Source of the DNA: Methanosarcina sp. UBA289
Lineage (GTDB): Archaea; Halobacteriota; Methanosarcinia; Methanosarcinales; Methanosarcinaceae
NCBI GenBank assembly: GCA_002496565.1
Contig: DAKJ01000017.1
Coordinates: forward strand, 328,582-392,581
Length of the DNA: 64,000 nucleotides
Direction of reading: 5' to 3'
Shown here one piece after another: positions 35,492-45,079 of the stretch. A model generated the notes under the pieces. It was not told where the DNA came from and did not search any database. It saw only the letters and a list, made by a program, of their open reading frames with translations. Both the position numbers and the translations under genes were made by a program. Each line of letters begins with the position of its first letter. Position 1 is the stretch's first letter.

Positions 35492-38398
35492 ATGGGGAAA
35501 ATAGGGGACCAGTTGATTCCTATGAATAATTTCTTAGAGCTGCAAGCTTCTTCATACGGCTTATTTACGTTTATTATAATGATTATTATCACGTCATTAT
35601 TTGTTTATTTAGTTAAGTCTTACTATGGAAACAGTAAAGATAAAACTGAAAAATCGAAAGATTTTAAATATAAAAATATTATTATTTTTGCTATTATATT
35701 AACGATTTTTTTTGTTACTGTGTATTTTGTACACGAGAGCCCAATTGCCTGGACTGTAAGAGGAGATGTATTAGCTAATTCAGGGAATTATAAAGAAGCA
35801 ATAAATGCTTACGATAAAGCAATTGAACTTGATCCTCAAAATCCAGATGTCTGGAATAATAAAGGAGTTGCTCTTTCCAATTTAAGTAATTATGAAGGAG
35901 CAATAAAAGCCTATAATAAAGCACTTGAACTTGATCCTCAAAACTCGCTTTTCTGGTATAATAAAGGGAAAACTCTATACGATTTAGGCAAGCAAGAAGA
36001 ATCAATAAAAGCCTACAAGGAATCGATAGAGGCTAGTGAAAATGCAATTAAGATTAATCCTCGAAACTCGCTTGCTTGGTATAATAAAGGGTCAGCTCTT
36101 CAAGAGCTAGGTGATTACCAGAAAGCGATAACAGCCTACAATAAGGCAATTGAGGTCTATCCGGAGTACAAAGAAGCCTGGTACAAGAAAGGATTAGCCT
36201 TTTACAACTCAGGTAATTATGAAGAAGCAGTAAAAGCCTGTAATAAAACAATTGAGCTTGACCCTCAAGACCCACGTGTCTGGGCTAATAAAGGAAATGC
36301 TTTGTCTAAATTAAGTAATTACGAGGAAGCAATTACAGCATACAATAAAGCAATTGAGCTTGATCCTCAAAACTCAGTTGCCTGGAATGGTTTAGGATTC
36401 GCCGTAGCCAGTTTAGGTAACTACGAAGAATCAATCAAGTTCTACAACAAAGCAATAGAAATTGATCCTCAGAATTCAGAGGCTTTGAGTAATAAAGGAT
36501 TTGCTCTTTACAATTTAGGTAACCGCGAGGAAGCGATAAAAGCTTTAGATAAAGCAATAGAAGTAAACCCTCAAGGTGCAGTTGCTTGGTATAATAAAGG
36601 ATCGGTTCTTAAGAATTTAGGTAATTACAAGGAGGCAGTTAAAGCGCTTGACAGAGCAACTGAATTAGACCCTAAGAGAACATCTGCTTGGAATAATAAA
36701 GGAAATGCTCTGTCTAGTTTAGGGAACTATGCTGAGGCAATAAAAGCATATAATAAAGCAATTGAAATCGATCCTCAAAACCCAGAAGCTTGGAATAATA
36801 AGGGAATTGCTCTGTCTGGCTTAGGAAGTTACGAAGAATCAATCAAAGCCTTTGATAAGGCAATAGAGATTAACCCTTCAAGTTCAGTTACTTGGGCCAA
36901 TAAGGGATTAGTTCTGTCTATATTAGGGAATTACGAAGAAGCAGTAAAAGCTTTTGATAAATCCATAGAAATTGACCCTCAGAATTCAATTGCTTGGGTT
37001 AATAAAGGAAACGCTCTCTACAATTTAGGTGATTATGAAGGAGTAATAAAAGCCTGTGATAAGGCAATTGAACTTAATCCTAATAACTTAAATGCTTGGA
37101 CCAATAAAGGTAAAGCCCTGTCTAGTTTAGGTGATTATGAAGAAGCAATAAAAGCCTACGACAAGGCACTTGAGATTGATCCTCAAGATCCACTCGCTTG
37201 GAATAATCGAGAAATTGCTTTTGGTCATTTAAACAATTACGAGGAAGCATTACAAGCTCACAATAGAGAGATAATAAGTGATTCCGAAGATCCAGAAGTC
37301 TCATGGAACAATAAAGGGTTAGCTCTTTACTATTCAGGTAATTACGAAGAAGCAGTAAAAGCCTATGATAAGGCAATTGAAGTTGATCCAGAATATGCGG
37401 ATGCCTGGCTCAATAAAGGAAATTCTCTTTCTAGTTTAGAGAATTACGAGGAAGCAATAAAAGCATATGACATAGCAATTGAACTTAACCCTCAAAACTC
37501 ACTTGCTTGGAATAATAAAGGGTTAGCTCTCAACAATTCGGGTTATTATGTGGAAGCAATAAATGCATACGATAAGGCTATTGAGATTAACCCCCAAGAT
37601 TCAATTGCCTGGACTAATAAAGGAAATGCTCTATCTGGTTTAGTTAACTACGAAGAAGCAGTGAAGGCCTTTGATAAAGCAACTGAGCTTTATCCACAAA
37701 ACTCACATGCTTGGAACAACAAAGGCTTGGCTCTTTATAGTTTAGGCTATTATGAGGAAGCATTAAATGCCTTTGATAGAGTAATTGAAATCGACCCTCA
37801 AAATGCAGTTGCTTGGACTAATAAAGGACATATTCTCGATATTCTAGGCAACTACAAAGAAGCAATTAAAACATATGATAGAATGATTGAACTTGATCCT
37901 CAAAATTCACTTGCTTGGAATAACAAAGCAGCTGATCTTGGTTATTTAGGTAACCATGAGGAAGCAATAAAAGCTTTTGATAAAGCACTTGAACTTGATC
38001 CTCAAAATTCACTCGCTTGGTATAACAAAGGATTATCTCTCCATAGTTTAGGCTACTATGAAGAAGCAATAAAAGCCTATGATAAGGCAATTGAAGTTAA
38101 TCCAGAGTATACAGATGCTTGGAACAATAGAGGATCAGCGTTTTTCTGGATAGGTAACTACGAAGAAGCGATGAAAAACTACAATAAAACAATTGAACTT
38201 AACCCTAAGTACTCACTTGCTTGGTATAATCGTGCATGCGTATATTCTCTTATCGGCGACAAAGAGCAGTCAATATCTGATTTGAGGTACGCTATTGAAA
38301 TTAATCCTGCATATAAAGAAATGGTGAAAGTAGATCGTAAATTTGAACATTTGTGGGATAGTGAAGAATTTAAAAAATTATTGAATACTACTGAGTAA
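35492..38398 (+). CDS. Membrane-anchored protein with about 25 TPR units
   Basis: 968 residues. Two hydrophobic helices near the N-terminus (FTFIIMIIITSLFVYLV, and IIFAIILTIFFVTVYFV at about 68-84) anchor the protein. From about residue 90 to 945 run roughly 25 tetratricopeptide repeats of 34 residues, close to NYEEAIKAYDKAIELDPQ followed by NSLAWNNKGxALxxLG. One unit near residue 185 is lengthened by about seven residues. The last unit leads into a short domain ending EHLWDSEEFKKLL. TPR arrays bind other proteins; no enzyme domain is present. Repeats are strongly conserved in protein and DNA. The start is ATG 35492, or ATG 35522 ten codons later, which has GGGGA some distance upstream. Confidence 0.85.
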   Translation: MGKIGDQLIPMNNFLELQASSYGLFTFIIMIIITSLFVYLVKSYYGNSKDKTEKSKDFKYKNIIIFAIILTIFFVTVYFVHESPIAWTVRGDVLANSGNYKEAINAYDKAIELDPQNPDVWNNKGVALSNLSNYEGAIKAYNKALELDPQNSLFWYNKGKTLYDLGKQEESIKAYKESIEASENAIKINPRNSLAWYNKGSALQELGDYQKAITAYNKAIEVYPEYKEAWYKKGLAFYNSGNYEEAVKACNKTIELDPQDPRVWANKGNALSKLSNYEEAITAYNKAIELDPQNSVAWNGLGFAVASLGNYEESIKFYNKAIEIDPQNSEALSNKGFALYNLGNREEAIKALDKAIEVNPQGAVAWYNKGSVLKNLGNYKEAVKALDRATELDPKRTSAWNNKGNALSSLGNYAEAIKAYNKAIEIDPQNPEAWNNKGIALSGLGSYEESIKAFDKAIEINPSSSVTWANKGLVLSILGNYEEAVKAFDKSIEIDPQNSIAWVNKGNALYNLGDYEGVIKACDKAIELNPNNLNAWTNKGKALSSLGDYEEAIKAYDKALEIDPQDPLAWNNREIAFGHLNNYEEALQAHNREIISDSEDPEVSWNNKGLALYYSGNYEEAVKAYDKAIEVDPEYADAWLNKGNSLSSLENYEEAIKAYDIAIELNPQNSLAWNNKGLALNNSGYYVEAINAYDKAIEINPQDSIAWTNKGNALSGLVNYEEAVKAFDKATELYPQNSHAWNNKGLALYSLGYYEEALNAFDRVIEIDPQNAVAWTNKGHILDILGNYKEAIKTYDRMIELDPQNSLAWNNKAADLGYLGNHEEAIKAFDKALELDPQNSLAWYNKGLSLHSLGYYEEAIKAYDKAIEVNPEYTDAWNNRGSAFFWIGNYEEAMKNYNKTIELNPKYSLAWYNRACVYSLIGDKEQSISDLRYAIEINPAYKEMVKVDRKFEHLWDSEEFKKLLNTTE

Positions 38399-38587
38399 CT
38401 TTGTGAATCAACTAGTATTGAGATTATATCTCAATACTCATTGATACTAAAACAAGTGTCTGAGAGACTGTCTTAAAATTAAATAATATTTGTAACCAGA
38501 TTATTTGCTAGTGCCAGAACTCAATTGATTATTGGGAATTTGAAAAATTTGAGACCCAATTTTGATTTCTGGATTTGATTTCTGGAA

Positions 38588-39055
38588 TTAGCTAAAATGT
38601 TTAAAGGATTCTTCTATATTTCTATCTATTTCTTGTTGTATAACTTCGGTCTTATTTTCCATACTTCCGGTTATAATTCCTTCTATAGTTCCATTTAAGG
38701 TCGTATTATCCATTTTTCCAGTTACGTTTCCGATGATAGCTCCGATTATAGTCATATTATTCGTATTTCCGGCCACTCCGGTCATATTTCCGGTCATGTT
38801 ACAAATAAAAGTACCAGTCATATTTCCTGTCGTGTTCCCAGTCATGTTACAAATAAAGGTTCCAGTTATATTTCCGGTAACATTCTCAGTCATGTCTCCT
38901 GTATGATTTAATAAATGCAGGAGACGATACTGGGAACCCACCAAGCCTGCGCCACCGCCGTCTGCTAGGTCTCTGTCAGAATTTAATGCTTGTACGGACC
39001 CAAGAAAGAAAACTAAGCATAATGCTAGTAGAGAGACGATTAATTTTATTTTCAT
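38588..39055 (-). CDS. Secreted protein dense in N-glycosylation sequons
   Basis: 155 residues with a clear signal peptide (KLIVSLLALCLVFFLGSVQA). The mature part carries about 13 Asn-X-Ser/Thr sequons within roughly 90 residues, arranged in short repeats such as NVTGNITGTFICNMTG and NMTGTFICNMTGNMTG. Two Cys residues recur as TFICNMTG. The C-terminus is charged and helical (VIQQEIDRNIEESFKHF). GGGGGT lies five bases before the ATG. It is probably an exported, heavily glycosylated surface protein. No family was recognised. The DNA repeats could arise from slippage, but the sequon is kept throughout. Confidence 0.7.
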   Translation of the reverse strand: MKIKLIVSLLALCLVFFLGSVQALNSDRDLADGGGAGLVGSQYRLLHLLNHTGDMTENVTGNITGTFICNMTGNTTGNMTGTFICNMTGNMTGVAGNTNNMTIIGAIIGNVTGKMDNTTLNGTIEGIITGSMENKTEVIQQEIDRNIEESFKHFS

Positions 39056-39744
39056 TCTTTACCCCCGTTTGCGAATTAGATCATTGGGATCTATTCATAT
39101 ATAATTTAAATAAAATTTATTTAATAGAGATGCATATATAATATGCAATCGGATTATAAATAATTAGTCTCTTCTAACTAAAGTTACATTTTTTCCATTT
39201 TTTTCAGGCCTTTCGAGAACATATATTGGTATATATTGGTATATATTATCATATCTGTAATAAAATAATATAAATTGTATATTAAAGTTTAATTCTTTAA
39301 GAATTGTCCTTTATACCTTTAATTTCATTTTGTGAAGAATACGTTTTATCAAGTATTTTTTGCTATAATTTGGCATAAAAGTGAGAAGTTGTTCCGCACG
39401 TGTCTCTCATTTTCCGTAATTGCTAATACTAATTTCCAACTTTGTAGAAAACCTATCTAAATCAGTTACAATAGGCTGAAAATCAGGAAGTAAAAACAGG
39501 TAAAGCTATTCAGTTCAAATTAATGAAAAATTCTTTATTTCAGAGGATTTCTACAGAACCGGTTTTTTCTTTATTACATAACTAAAAAATTTACAATTAG
39601 ATTATTGAAATAAAATATCATTAAATTCAATTAAAACTGTTTTAAACAAATATTTTGCAAAGTAAATATTATTTCTAGCATTATTGAAAAAAATAAGATT
39701 TTTTGTGGAAAAATAGTGGAACTTCAATTATAAAACTCTTTAGG
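39056..39744. other. 689-base AT-rich gap
   Basis: Three tandem copies of about ten bases (atatattggt) occur near 39218-39246. TATA candidates for the sequon-rich gene lie near 39090-39120 on the minus strand. No gene was recognised. Confidence 0.45.
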
Positions 39745-41031
39745 TTATTCAAGGTTGTAACAGAGTACAAAAGCGCATGTCAGAATCGATGCATTCAAGA
39801 GGTACACCTTATAGTTTTCCAGATTATATGTTTCATGCAGTCCTGAGAAAAGTCTAACCCAATAAATTGCTATAAAGGGCCATAATATTAACAGAATAGA
39901 AAAGGATAACCATATAAGTGACCTTGAGCCTACGTAGTAGATTAATGCCGTATACAATGTTTCAGAAATTTTTTCTATACTTAATGCTCCAAGTAGATAT
40001 GGTACAAAGAGAGTGCCGAATAAGAAACTAATTACAGCCAGGAATAACTGAAATACATGTGCCATAGGAAAAAGAAAAAGAAATAGTAGAAGGCTTTTAT
40101 TATTAAAAGAATAAGTAGCCATCCAGCATCTTATAATGATTGGAGGATGGGTTATTTGAGATAGAAGCCACTGTTTCACTGTCGTTTCTCTTTTCAGCTT
40201 TTCTATAGCCTTTAGAGAAGTAACACCTAAACCGCCCTTTGACTTTATCATGAACCTGTCTGCATTTAGCTCTGCACACCAGATACCTATTATGGGGAGA
40301 ACATAATAGGCTAAGTTTTGAAAAAGTATAGGTAATGGATAATATATTAAATTCATTAAGAGATATTGAGGTACGAATGTTTTACGATAAGAGGTTCCTG
40401 TAAAATCGATAAAAGCTAAAGCTATTTGGAGAAGGAAAACAAAGAAAATAATACTGAATGTATGTCTAAGTACAAACTCAAAGGAACTACCTGCTCCAAG
40501 AATTAAAGCATCTCCATTTCTATAATGACCAATCTCATGGAAAAGTACTGCCTGAGCGTTTTCTCTGTCTGAGCGCCATGACTTGATAAATTTTCCAAAT
40601 ATTGCTATGCCAGTTTTACGATACCCTATTGGATAGATAAATACTACCTCTTTTGAGCTAAGAAGATTTGCTTTAATTTTAAGATCCGGGGCGTGAAATT
40701 TAAGAAAATTTTCAATTTCGACAATTGCTGGAACTTGTTGATAATTTTCGGTTAAATTATATTTTTTTTCAACATAGTATTTTCGTATTGACGGAAATAA
40801 TAAATTCAAAGCACCTAAAAACAGAAATATTCTGGGAATCCAGTAGGGTGCATTTATTAATTCAAATCTCCTAATAAGGGCCATATTCACAAAAGTAGGA
40901 TCTGTTGGAAAGAGAAAATCCATAAAATCTGTATTCAGCTTTACTATCAGATTAGGTAATTCGTAAATATATAAGATAAGACATACCCATATCCAAGGAG
41001 GAAGAGTTTGGCACTTCTCATTTTTGGGCAT
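39745..41031 (-). CDS. M48-family membrane metallopeptidase
   Basis: 428 residues with several predicted transmembrane helices and the zinc motif HEIGH (about residues 165-169) in AVLFHEIGHYRNGDALILG. A likely third zinc ligand region is WCAELNADRFMIKSKGG, where Glu lies in the ExxxD pattern of M48 and BlaR1-type peptidases. The open frame extends to a TTG at 41064, but this overlaps the preceding gene. ATG 41031 starts four bases after that gene's stop and is preferred. The active site faces the cytoplasm or membrane interface in this family. Substrate is unknown. The close coupling to the upstream 166-residue protein suggests a functional pair. Confidence 0.8.
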   Translation of the reverse strand: MPKNEKCQTLPPWIWVCLILYIYELPNLIVKLNTDFMDFLFPTDPTFVNMALIRRFELINAPYWIPRIFLFLGALNLLFPSIRKYYVEKKYNLTENYQQVPAIVEIENFLKFHAPDLKIKANLLSSKEVVFIYPIGYRKTGIAIFGKFIKSWRSDRENAQAVLFHEIGHYRNGDALILGAGSSFEFVLRHTFSIIFFVFLLQIALAFIDFTGTSYRKTFVPQYLLMNLIYYPLPILFQNLAYYVLPIIGIWCAELNADRFMIKSKGGLGVTSLKAIEKLKRETTVKQWLLSQITHPPIIIRCWMATYSFNNKSLLLFLFLFPMAHVFQLFLAVISFLFGTLFVPYLLGALSIEKISETLYTALIYYVGSRSLIWLSFSILLILWPFIAIYWVRLFSGLHETYNLENYKVYLLNASILTCAFVLCYNLE

Positions 41032-41035
41032 AGAA

Positions 41036-41536
41036 TCACTTGGACCCAGCAACTTTTTCCACAAATATTACAGAAACTGATGGATCTTTTAATAGTGTAA
41101 TAACAACATTTGAAATAACTTTTTCACATTGTTCATCAGGAAGACCAGAAGCTTTCAATTCTGTTGAAAACGTATTGAAGACTGTTGTTAGAACTGAAGA
41201 GTATCTTTCAGGTAGCTTACTGTTTATTTCCTTTATCTTGAGCTTATCACATATACTCAGAAGATTGTTTATAATTGAGAGGTTCTCATCATCTACTGAT
41301 AAAATCTTGAGTATAAAAGGAGAAGCAACTGCTATTCCCTTCAAAATCCATGGGAAAAGTAATATGCCTTCAAATAATCCAAAAGCCCCAAGTTCTGTAC
41401 TCTCTTGCCTTCCAAAAAGAGATTCTTTTTCTTTTCCGCCTCGGATAAAAGCTTCAGCTATAAGAGGCGCCAGATCAATCTCATCAGGTACTGTGGCTTC
41501 CGCAATCTTTGTGGATAAATCAGTCACAATATCCAT
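41036..41536 (-). CDS. Unknown protein coupled to the M48 peptidase
   Basis: 166 residues with no recognised family. The N-terminus is acidic (DLSTKIAEATVPDEIDLAPL). A hydrophobic central segment (GLFEGILLFPWILKGIAVASPFIL, about 53-76) could be one membrane helix. The C-terminal half is helical and ends VIFVEKVAGSK. AGGGGAT lies seven bases before the ATG. Its stop is four bases from the peptidase start, so the two are co-translated. It may be a regulator, substrate or membrane partner of the peptidase (inference from position only). Confidence 0.6.
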   Translation of the reverse strand: MDIVTDLSTKIAEATVPDEIDLAPLIAEAFIRGGKEKESLFGRQESTELGAFGLFEGILLFPWILKGIAVASPFILKILSVDDENLSIINNLLSICDKLKIKEINSKLPERYSSVLTTVFNTFSTELKASGLPDEQCEKVISNVVITLLKDPSVSVIFVEKVAGSK

Positions 41537-42153
41537 AAATATCCCCTCTCTTGGTAGATAAGCCCTACAAAAAAGATTAAATATTTCTTATCGATTTCTG
41601 GATATACTCTCACCCTTAGTTCTTCTTTTATGTATTAATCTCCACGATATATAATCAGAGGAAACGTTTGTCAGAATCATCTCTGAAGGTTTATGTTTGA
41701 TTAACAGTAGCTTATTCAACTGTAAATGATCGTTATAGCATTAAGTGTAAAGTTTTAAGGTAAATTAAGTACTGCCCAAGTTTCTAAGCATATTTTAGAC
41801 CCAAAGCTTCATATTTCACTCTGAAACTGAAAAATTTAGCAATTCATCTTTTTTATTTTACTACGTCCTATTATTTATTAGATTTTTGTATAGACATAAT
41901 ATATTACAGCGCCATAGTTGTCTTTCGTTTTTCCCGCCAAAAACAGTTCATAGATCGTATTCCCAAAAATTAAGATAACTCTTTCAACAGCCGAAAATTT
42001 ACTCGATTCTCATCAAGTCTGCTCAGCTTAATCAGTAGATATCTAAGGCTTTGTTGATATCGTTGTGCGACTTTACCTGACTGTACACACTTATCCTGAT
42101 ATACTCTGTATTTAAACGAAATTTATATCTTTTAATCACATGATTTTAGGATT
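41537..42153. other. 617-base gap
   Basis: No gene was recognised. A good TATA-like element (tttatatctttt) near 42121-42132 precedes the phosphatase pseudogene. Confidence 0.4.
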
Positions 42154-42672
42154 ATGCTCTCACTGCTTATTCCTCAGTCAATGCCTGTAATAAAAGGCAT
42201 CCGAATCCCAATGAACTTTTACGTAGTTCTTAAGGAACCTGTACCTCTGGCTGGAATGTCTTATCCAGCAGTACGAACGCCCTGGGAGAAAATTAGGAAT
42301 GCAGATTTTTCAAGTGTTGCCTGTCTCTGTGATTCTGATGTATCTTATAATCCCTATCCTCTCAAGGTTCTTTTTTCTGCGGAATAAGAAGACCTTCACT
42401 ATGGTAATGCTGCATATGATCCTGAAACACTTGAGTGGTTTGTCAGAAAGGCAACTAATGTAATAAGAAAAGAAATGGATACAGGGAAAGGTATTGTTGT
42501 CCACTGCATAGGAGGTATAGGCAGAACTGGTACGGTTCTGGGGTGCGTGCTTAGAGATCTTGGTTTTTCGACTGATGAAGTGATAAATTATCTGGATAGG
42601 GTACAAAATTTTAGAGCATTCCGAAGATGGTCGGAAACTAAATGGCCGGCGGAAATGGTACACAAATACTGA
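42154..42672 (+). pseudogene. Tyrosine/dual-specificity phosphatase split by one TAA
   Basis: Two pieces lie in one continuous frame: codons 1-77, a single TAA at 42385-42387, then about 94 further codons. The second piece carries the complete phosphatase loop VVHCIGGIGRTGTVLGCVL (HCX5R), followed by DEVINYLDRVQNFRAF. The first has the matching N-terminal region NFYVVLKEPVPLAGMSYP. Immediately after the TAA comes EDLHYGNAAYDPETLEWF, normal family sequence. A change from a Glu or Gln codon to TAA would explain it. TAA is not the pyrrolysine codon (TAG), so read-through is not expected. The second piece from ATG 42475 alone would keep the catalytic loop but lose the general-acid Asp region. Confidence 0.75.
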
Positions 42673-42972
42673 GAAAAAACTTTGGACTTATATAATACGT
42701 GAATTAGAAGGAGCAGGGAAAGTTTTTCGGTCTTATCTGGAGTTCAATTCGTCTCTGCTTTTCCTGTCAATTCGATTTATTTTGATAAATATTGATAGAA
42801 AATATAAAAATAGATGGAGTAGACTTAATTAAATAAAACTGGTTCATAAAGAACAACTGAAAAAAGGATTGTGCCCTCTGGTATTTAGAAAAAGCTTGAT
42901 GCGTAGCTAAGTAATTTAGCTTACTAGAACACTTATGTTATCCTTTCAAGATTTCTTCTAACCTGTTATTAC
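42673..42972. other. 300-base gap
   Basis: AT-rich, between convergent genes. No gene or clear structure was recognised. Confidence 0.4.
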
Positions 42973-43179
42973 TCAGGCATTGTAGGCATCATAAATCTGC
43001 CAGACCCATATAATTGTCCATATTAAAAATCCAGTCCCGAAAATGTGCATTGCCCCTGTAATTATGAAGGCTATCCAGATGCCCAGAGCCTTTAACAGAT
43101 GTCCTTTTACAATTTGGCCCAGGCCAGGGAAGAAAAAAGAAAATAAGGCTGGAATCCCGTGTGTCCTGCAACAATTCAT
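42973..43179 (-). CDS. Small TM2-like membrane protein, copy 1
   Basis: 68 residues with two membrane helices connected by a short loop. Core motif: FFFPGLGQIVKGHLLKALGIW, then GTGFLIWTIIWVWQIYDAYNA. The PGLGQ turn and the terminal DAYNA match TM2-domain-type proteins. An N-terminal MNCCRTHG has two adjacent Cys. The longer frame to 43209 is less likely: AAGGT lies seven bases before the ATG chosen, and the N-terminus then aligns with copy 2. The role is unknown. It forms a tandem pair with the next gene. Confidence 0.75.
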   Translation of the reverse strand: MNCCRTHGIPALFSFFFPGLGQIVKGHLLKALGIWIAFIITGAMHIFGTGFLIWTIIWVWQIYDAYNA

Positions 43180-43306
43180 AGAACTTACCTTTTTTAAGAC
43201 ACTTAACAAGAGAGCGTATATAAATAGTTTAACTTAAAAAGGTTTTTCCCTTTAAAGTGACCTCCTCTAAAACTCAGCCTATAAAATAAATTTTTTAACC
43301 TGCTTT

Positions 43307-43519
43307 TCATGCATTATAGGCATCATAAATCTGTGCAATCCAGATAACCATTCCAATTAAAAATCCTATACCGATGACGCTCATAAATAGACTTATTAGC
43401 AGGGCTGCCCAGATGCCCACTGCTTTGGATACCTGTCCCTTTACAAGCTGGCCCAGACCAGGAATGAAAAAAGAAAATAACACAGGAACTCCGTGTGTTT
43501 TCTTACAGTGACAGTTCAT
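43307..43519 (-). CDS. Small TM2-like membrane protein, copy 2
   Basis: 70 residues, strongly similar to copy 1 (PGLGQLVKGQVSKAVGIW, and GIGFLIGMVIWIAQIYDAYNA). The N-terminus MNCHCKKTHG carries two Cys and a His. The two genes lie 127 bases apart on the same strand and clearly arose by tandem duplication. GGGGAAGTG precedes the ATG. Small proteins of this type often sit next to peptidases or secretion genes, but no such link is visible here. Confidence 0.75.
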   Translation of the reverse strand: MNCHCKKTHGVPVLFSFFIPGLGQLVKGQVSKAVGIWAALLISLFMSVIGIGFLIGMVIWIAQIYDAYNA

Positions 43520-43788
43520 ATGATCACTTCCCCAAGTTAAATTCTCAAGTTAATCTCAAGCCGAATTCAAAATTTACTTACTTCTAAATTTCTTCTAACT
43601 TTTTGAAAATATATCCCAAAATTAATATATATTATATTATTAAACTATGAGCTATATCTAAACTGCCACCTAAAAAATAATTGAATGTATAGCCTTAAAG
43701 TTTCAGGTGAACTTTCCTGAAAAACATTATTTTTCAACCTACTAATAGTGGTTGTCTATTTTAATTTATAGGTTGTAGGAGCCTGGTT

Positions 43789-44967
43789 ATGGATAAAGAG
43801 GATAATAAAAATTCGATTTGGAAACAAATTAAATCAATGTGGAACTCGCTACCAGAACTTATAAAGTTATTTGGTACCATACTGAGTATAGCTATTGCCC
43901 TAAAAGCTCTTTTTCCCGCAGCTGTGGTCGGAATAAGTAATTTTGATGCAGACCCGGGAATTGTCGAGCCAGGAGGATCTTCTGTTTTGAACTGGGGCGT
44001 CTCTGGAGCTGACAATATTACAATAGAGCCTGGTATAGGACCTGTAAGTTCAAATGGATCAATTTCCGTATCCCCTTCCGAAACTACAACGTATAAATTA
44101 ATAGCTAATAGTAAAGGAAAAGAGAAAGTAGCACTCTGCACAGTTACGGTTAGCGAAGGATCTAAAGAGCCTCTTCTCATCAGTTCGTTTGATGCAAACC
44201 CTGACTCCATCACACCCGGCAAGAGTGCAGTCCTGAACTGGCACGTTTCCGGTGTTTCAAATGTTACAATAGAACCTGATATTGGAATTAGAGAGCCCAC
44301 CGGAACATTGAATGTGTCTCCTGCTAGCACTACGACGTATAAACTTACAGCTTCAAACGGCGATAAAGAAGATGCAGCTTACTGTACCGTTGCAGTTGAG
44401 GAGAATTCTGCTTCATCTGAAAACATTTCCGCATCGAATCTTCCGTCTGCAGAAGAAAGCCTGACATCTCAGGATAATCCGATATCAGAAGAGGTTTCAG
44501 AATCTCAAGACAATTCGGCACTTCAAGAGAATCAGGCATCACAGAATAATTCAAAAATTCAGGATAATCAGGCATCTCAAGAAAGCCTGCCATCTATCGG
44601 CTCATTTAACGCAAATCCAGATGCTATCGAGAAAGGGGAGAGCTCAAGTTTAACATGGAGTGCCTCTGGAGCCTCGAAAGTCTCGATAGAGCCCGGGATA
44701 GGAACCGTAGGTTTAACTGGCAGCCAGCGTATATTTCCCGACGAAACCACGACTTATATCCTGACTGCTACAAACCAGTTCGGAAGCACAGATGCCACCA
44801 AAATCGTGCTTGTACAGGAGAAGTCTTCTGCACCCGTATCTGAAGAACCGGTTTCTATACCCTCTGATGCGCCAACTTCAACGCAAGAGCAGCCCTCACC
44901 AGCTAATAGAACAGAATTCAATAATTCCACCTCCGGGATTGAATCTCCCCAGAATGAGACATCATAA
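43789..44967 (+). CDS. Membrane-anchored protein with three Ig-like repeats
   Basis: 392 residues. One hydrophobic helix (ELIKLFGTILSIAIALKALF, about 23-42) anchors the protein. Three copies of a roughly 75-residue beta-sandwich unit follow, at about 50-120, 126-204 and 263-335. Each starts SFDANPDSI or FNANPDAIEKG, has LNWxVSGxxNVTIEP or LTWSASGA in the middle, and ends ETTTYxLTATN. Between repeats 2 and 3 is a low-complexity Ser/Gln/Asn/Glu linker with repeated QDN and QASQ, and the C-terminal 50 residues are similar. GGAG lies seven bases before the ATG. It is probably a surface or wall-associated protein; no catalytic domain is seen. Confidence 0.75.
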   Translation: MDKEDNKNSIWKQIKSMWNSLPELIKLFGTILSIAIALKALFPAAVVGISNFDADPGIVEPGGSSVLNWGVSGADNITIEPGIGPVSSNGSISVSPSETTTYKLIANSKGKEKVALCTVTVSEGSKEPLLISSFDANPDSITPGKSAVLNWHVSGVSNVTIEPDIGIREPTGTLNVSPASTTTYKLTASNGDKEDAAYCTVAVEENSASSENISASNLPSAEESLTSQDNPISEEVSESQDNSALQENQASQNNSKIQDNQASQESLPSIGSFNANPDAIEKGESSSLTWSASGASKVSIEPGIGTVGLTGSQRIFPDETTTYILTATNQFGSTDATKIVLVQEKSSAPVSEEPVSIPSDAPTSTQEQPSPANRTEFNNSTSGIESPQNETS

Positions 44968-45079
44968 AAAGTTAGTATAAAATAATTATATAACCTGAGG
45001 AAAAATATTTAATTTCGATGCACAGTTTTTATTAAAGAGAGAAACTACCATAAAAGAGAAAATCTAGTAAAGAACTCTA

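Noticed and set aside
35492..38398. Several antisense ORFs with short Leu-rich repeats, and the tandem DNA repeats as a possible CRISPR-like array
   Set aside because: They are the reverse reading of the TPR gene. The repeats have no unique spacers, are in frame, and encode regular 34-residue units.
42385..42387. Read-through of the in-frame stop as pyrrolysine
   Set aside because: Methanosarcina decodes TAG, not TAA, as pyrrolysine; the codon is TAA.
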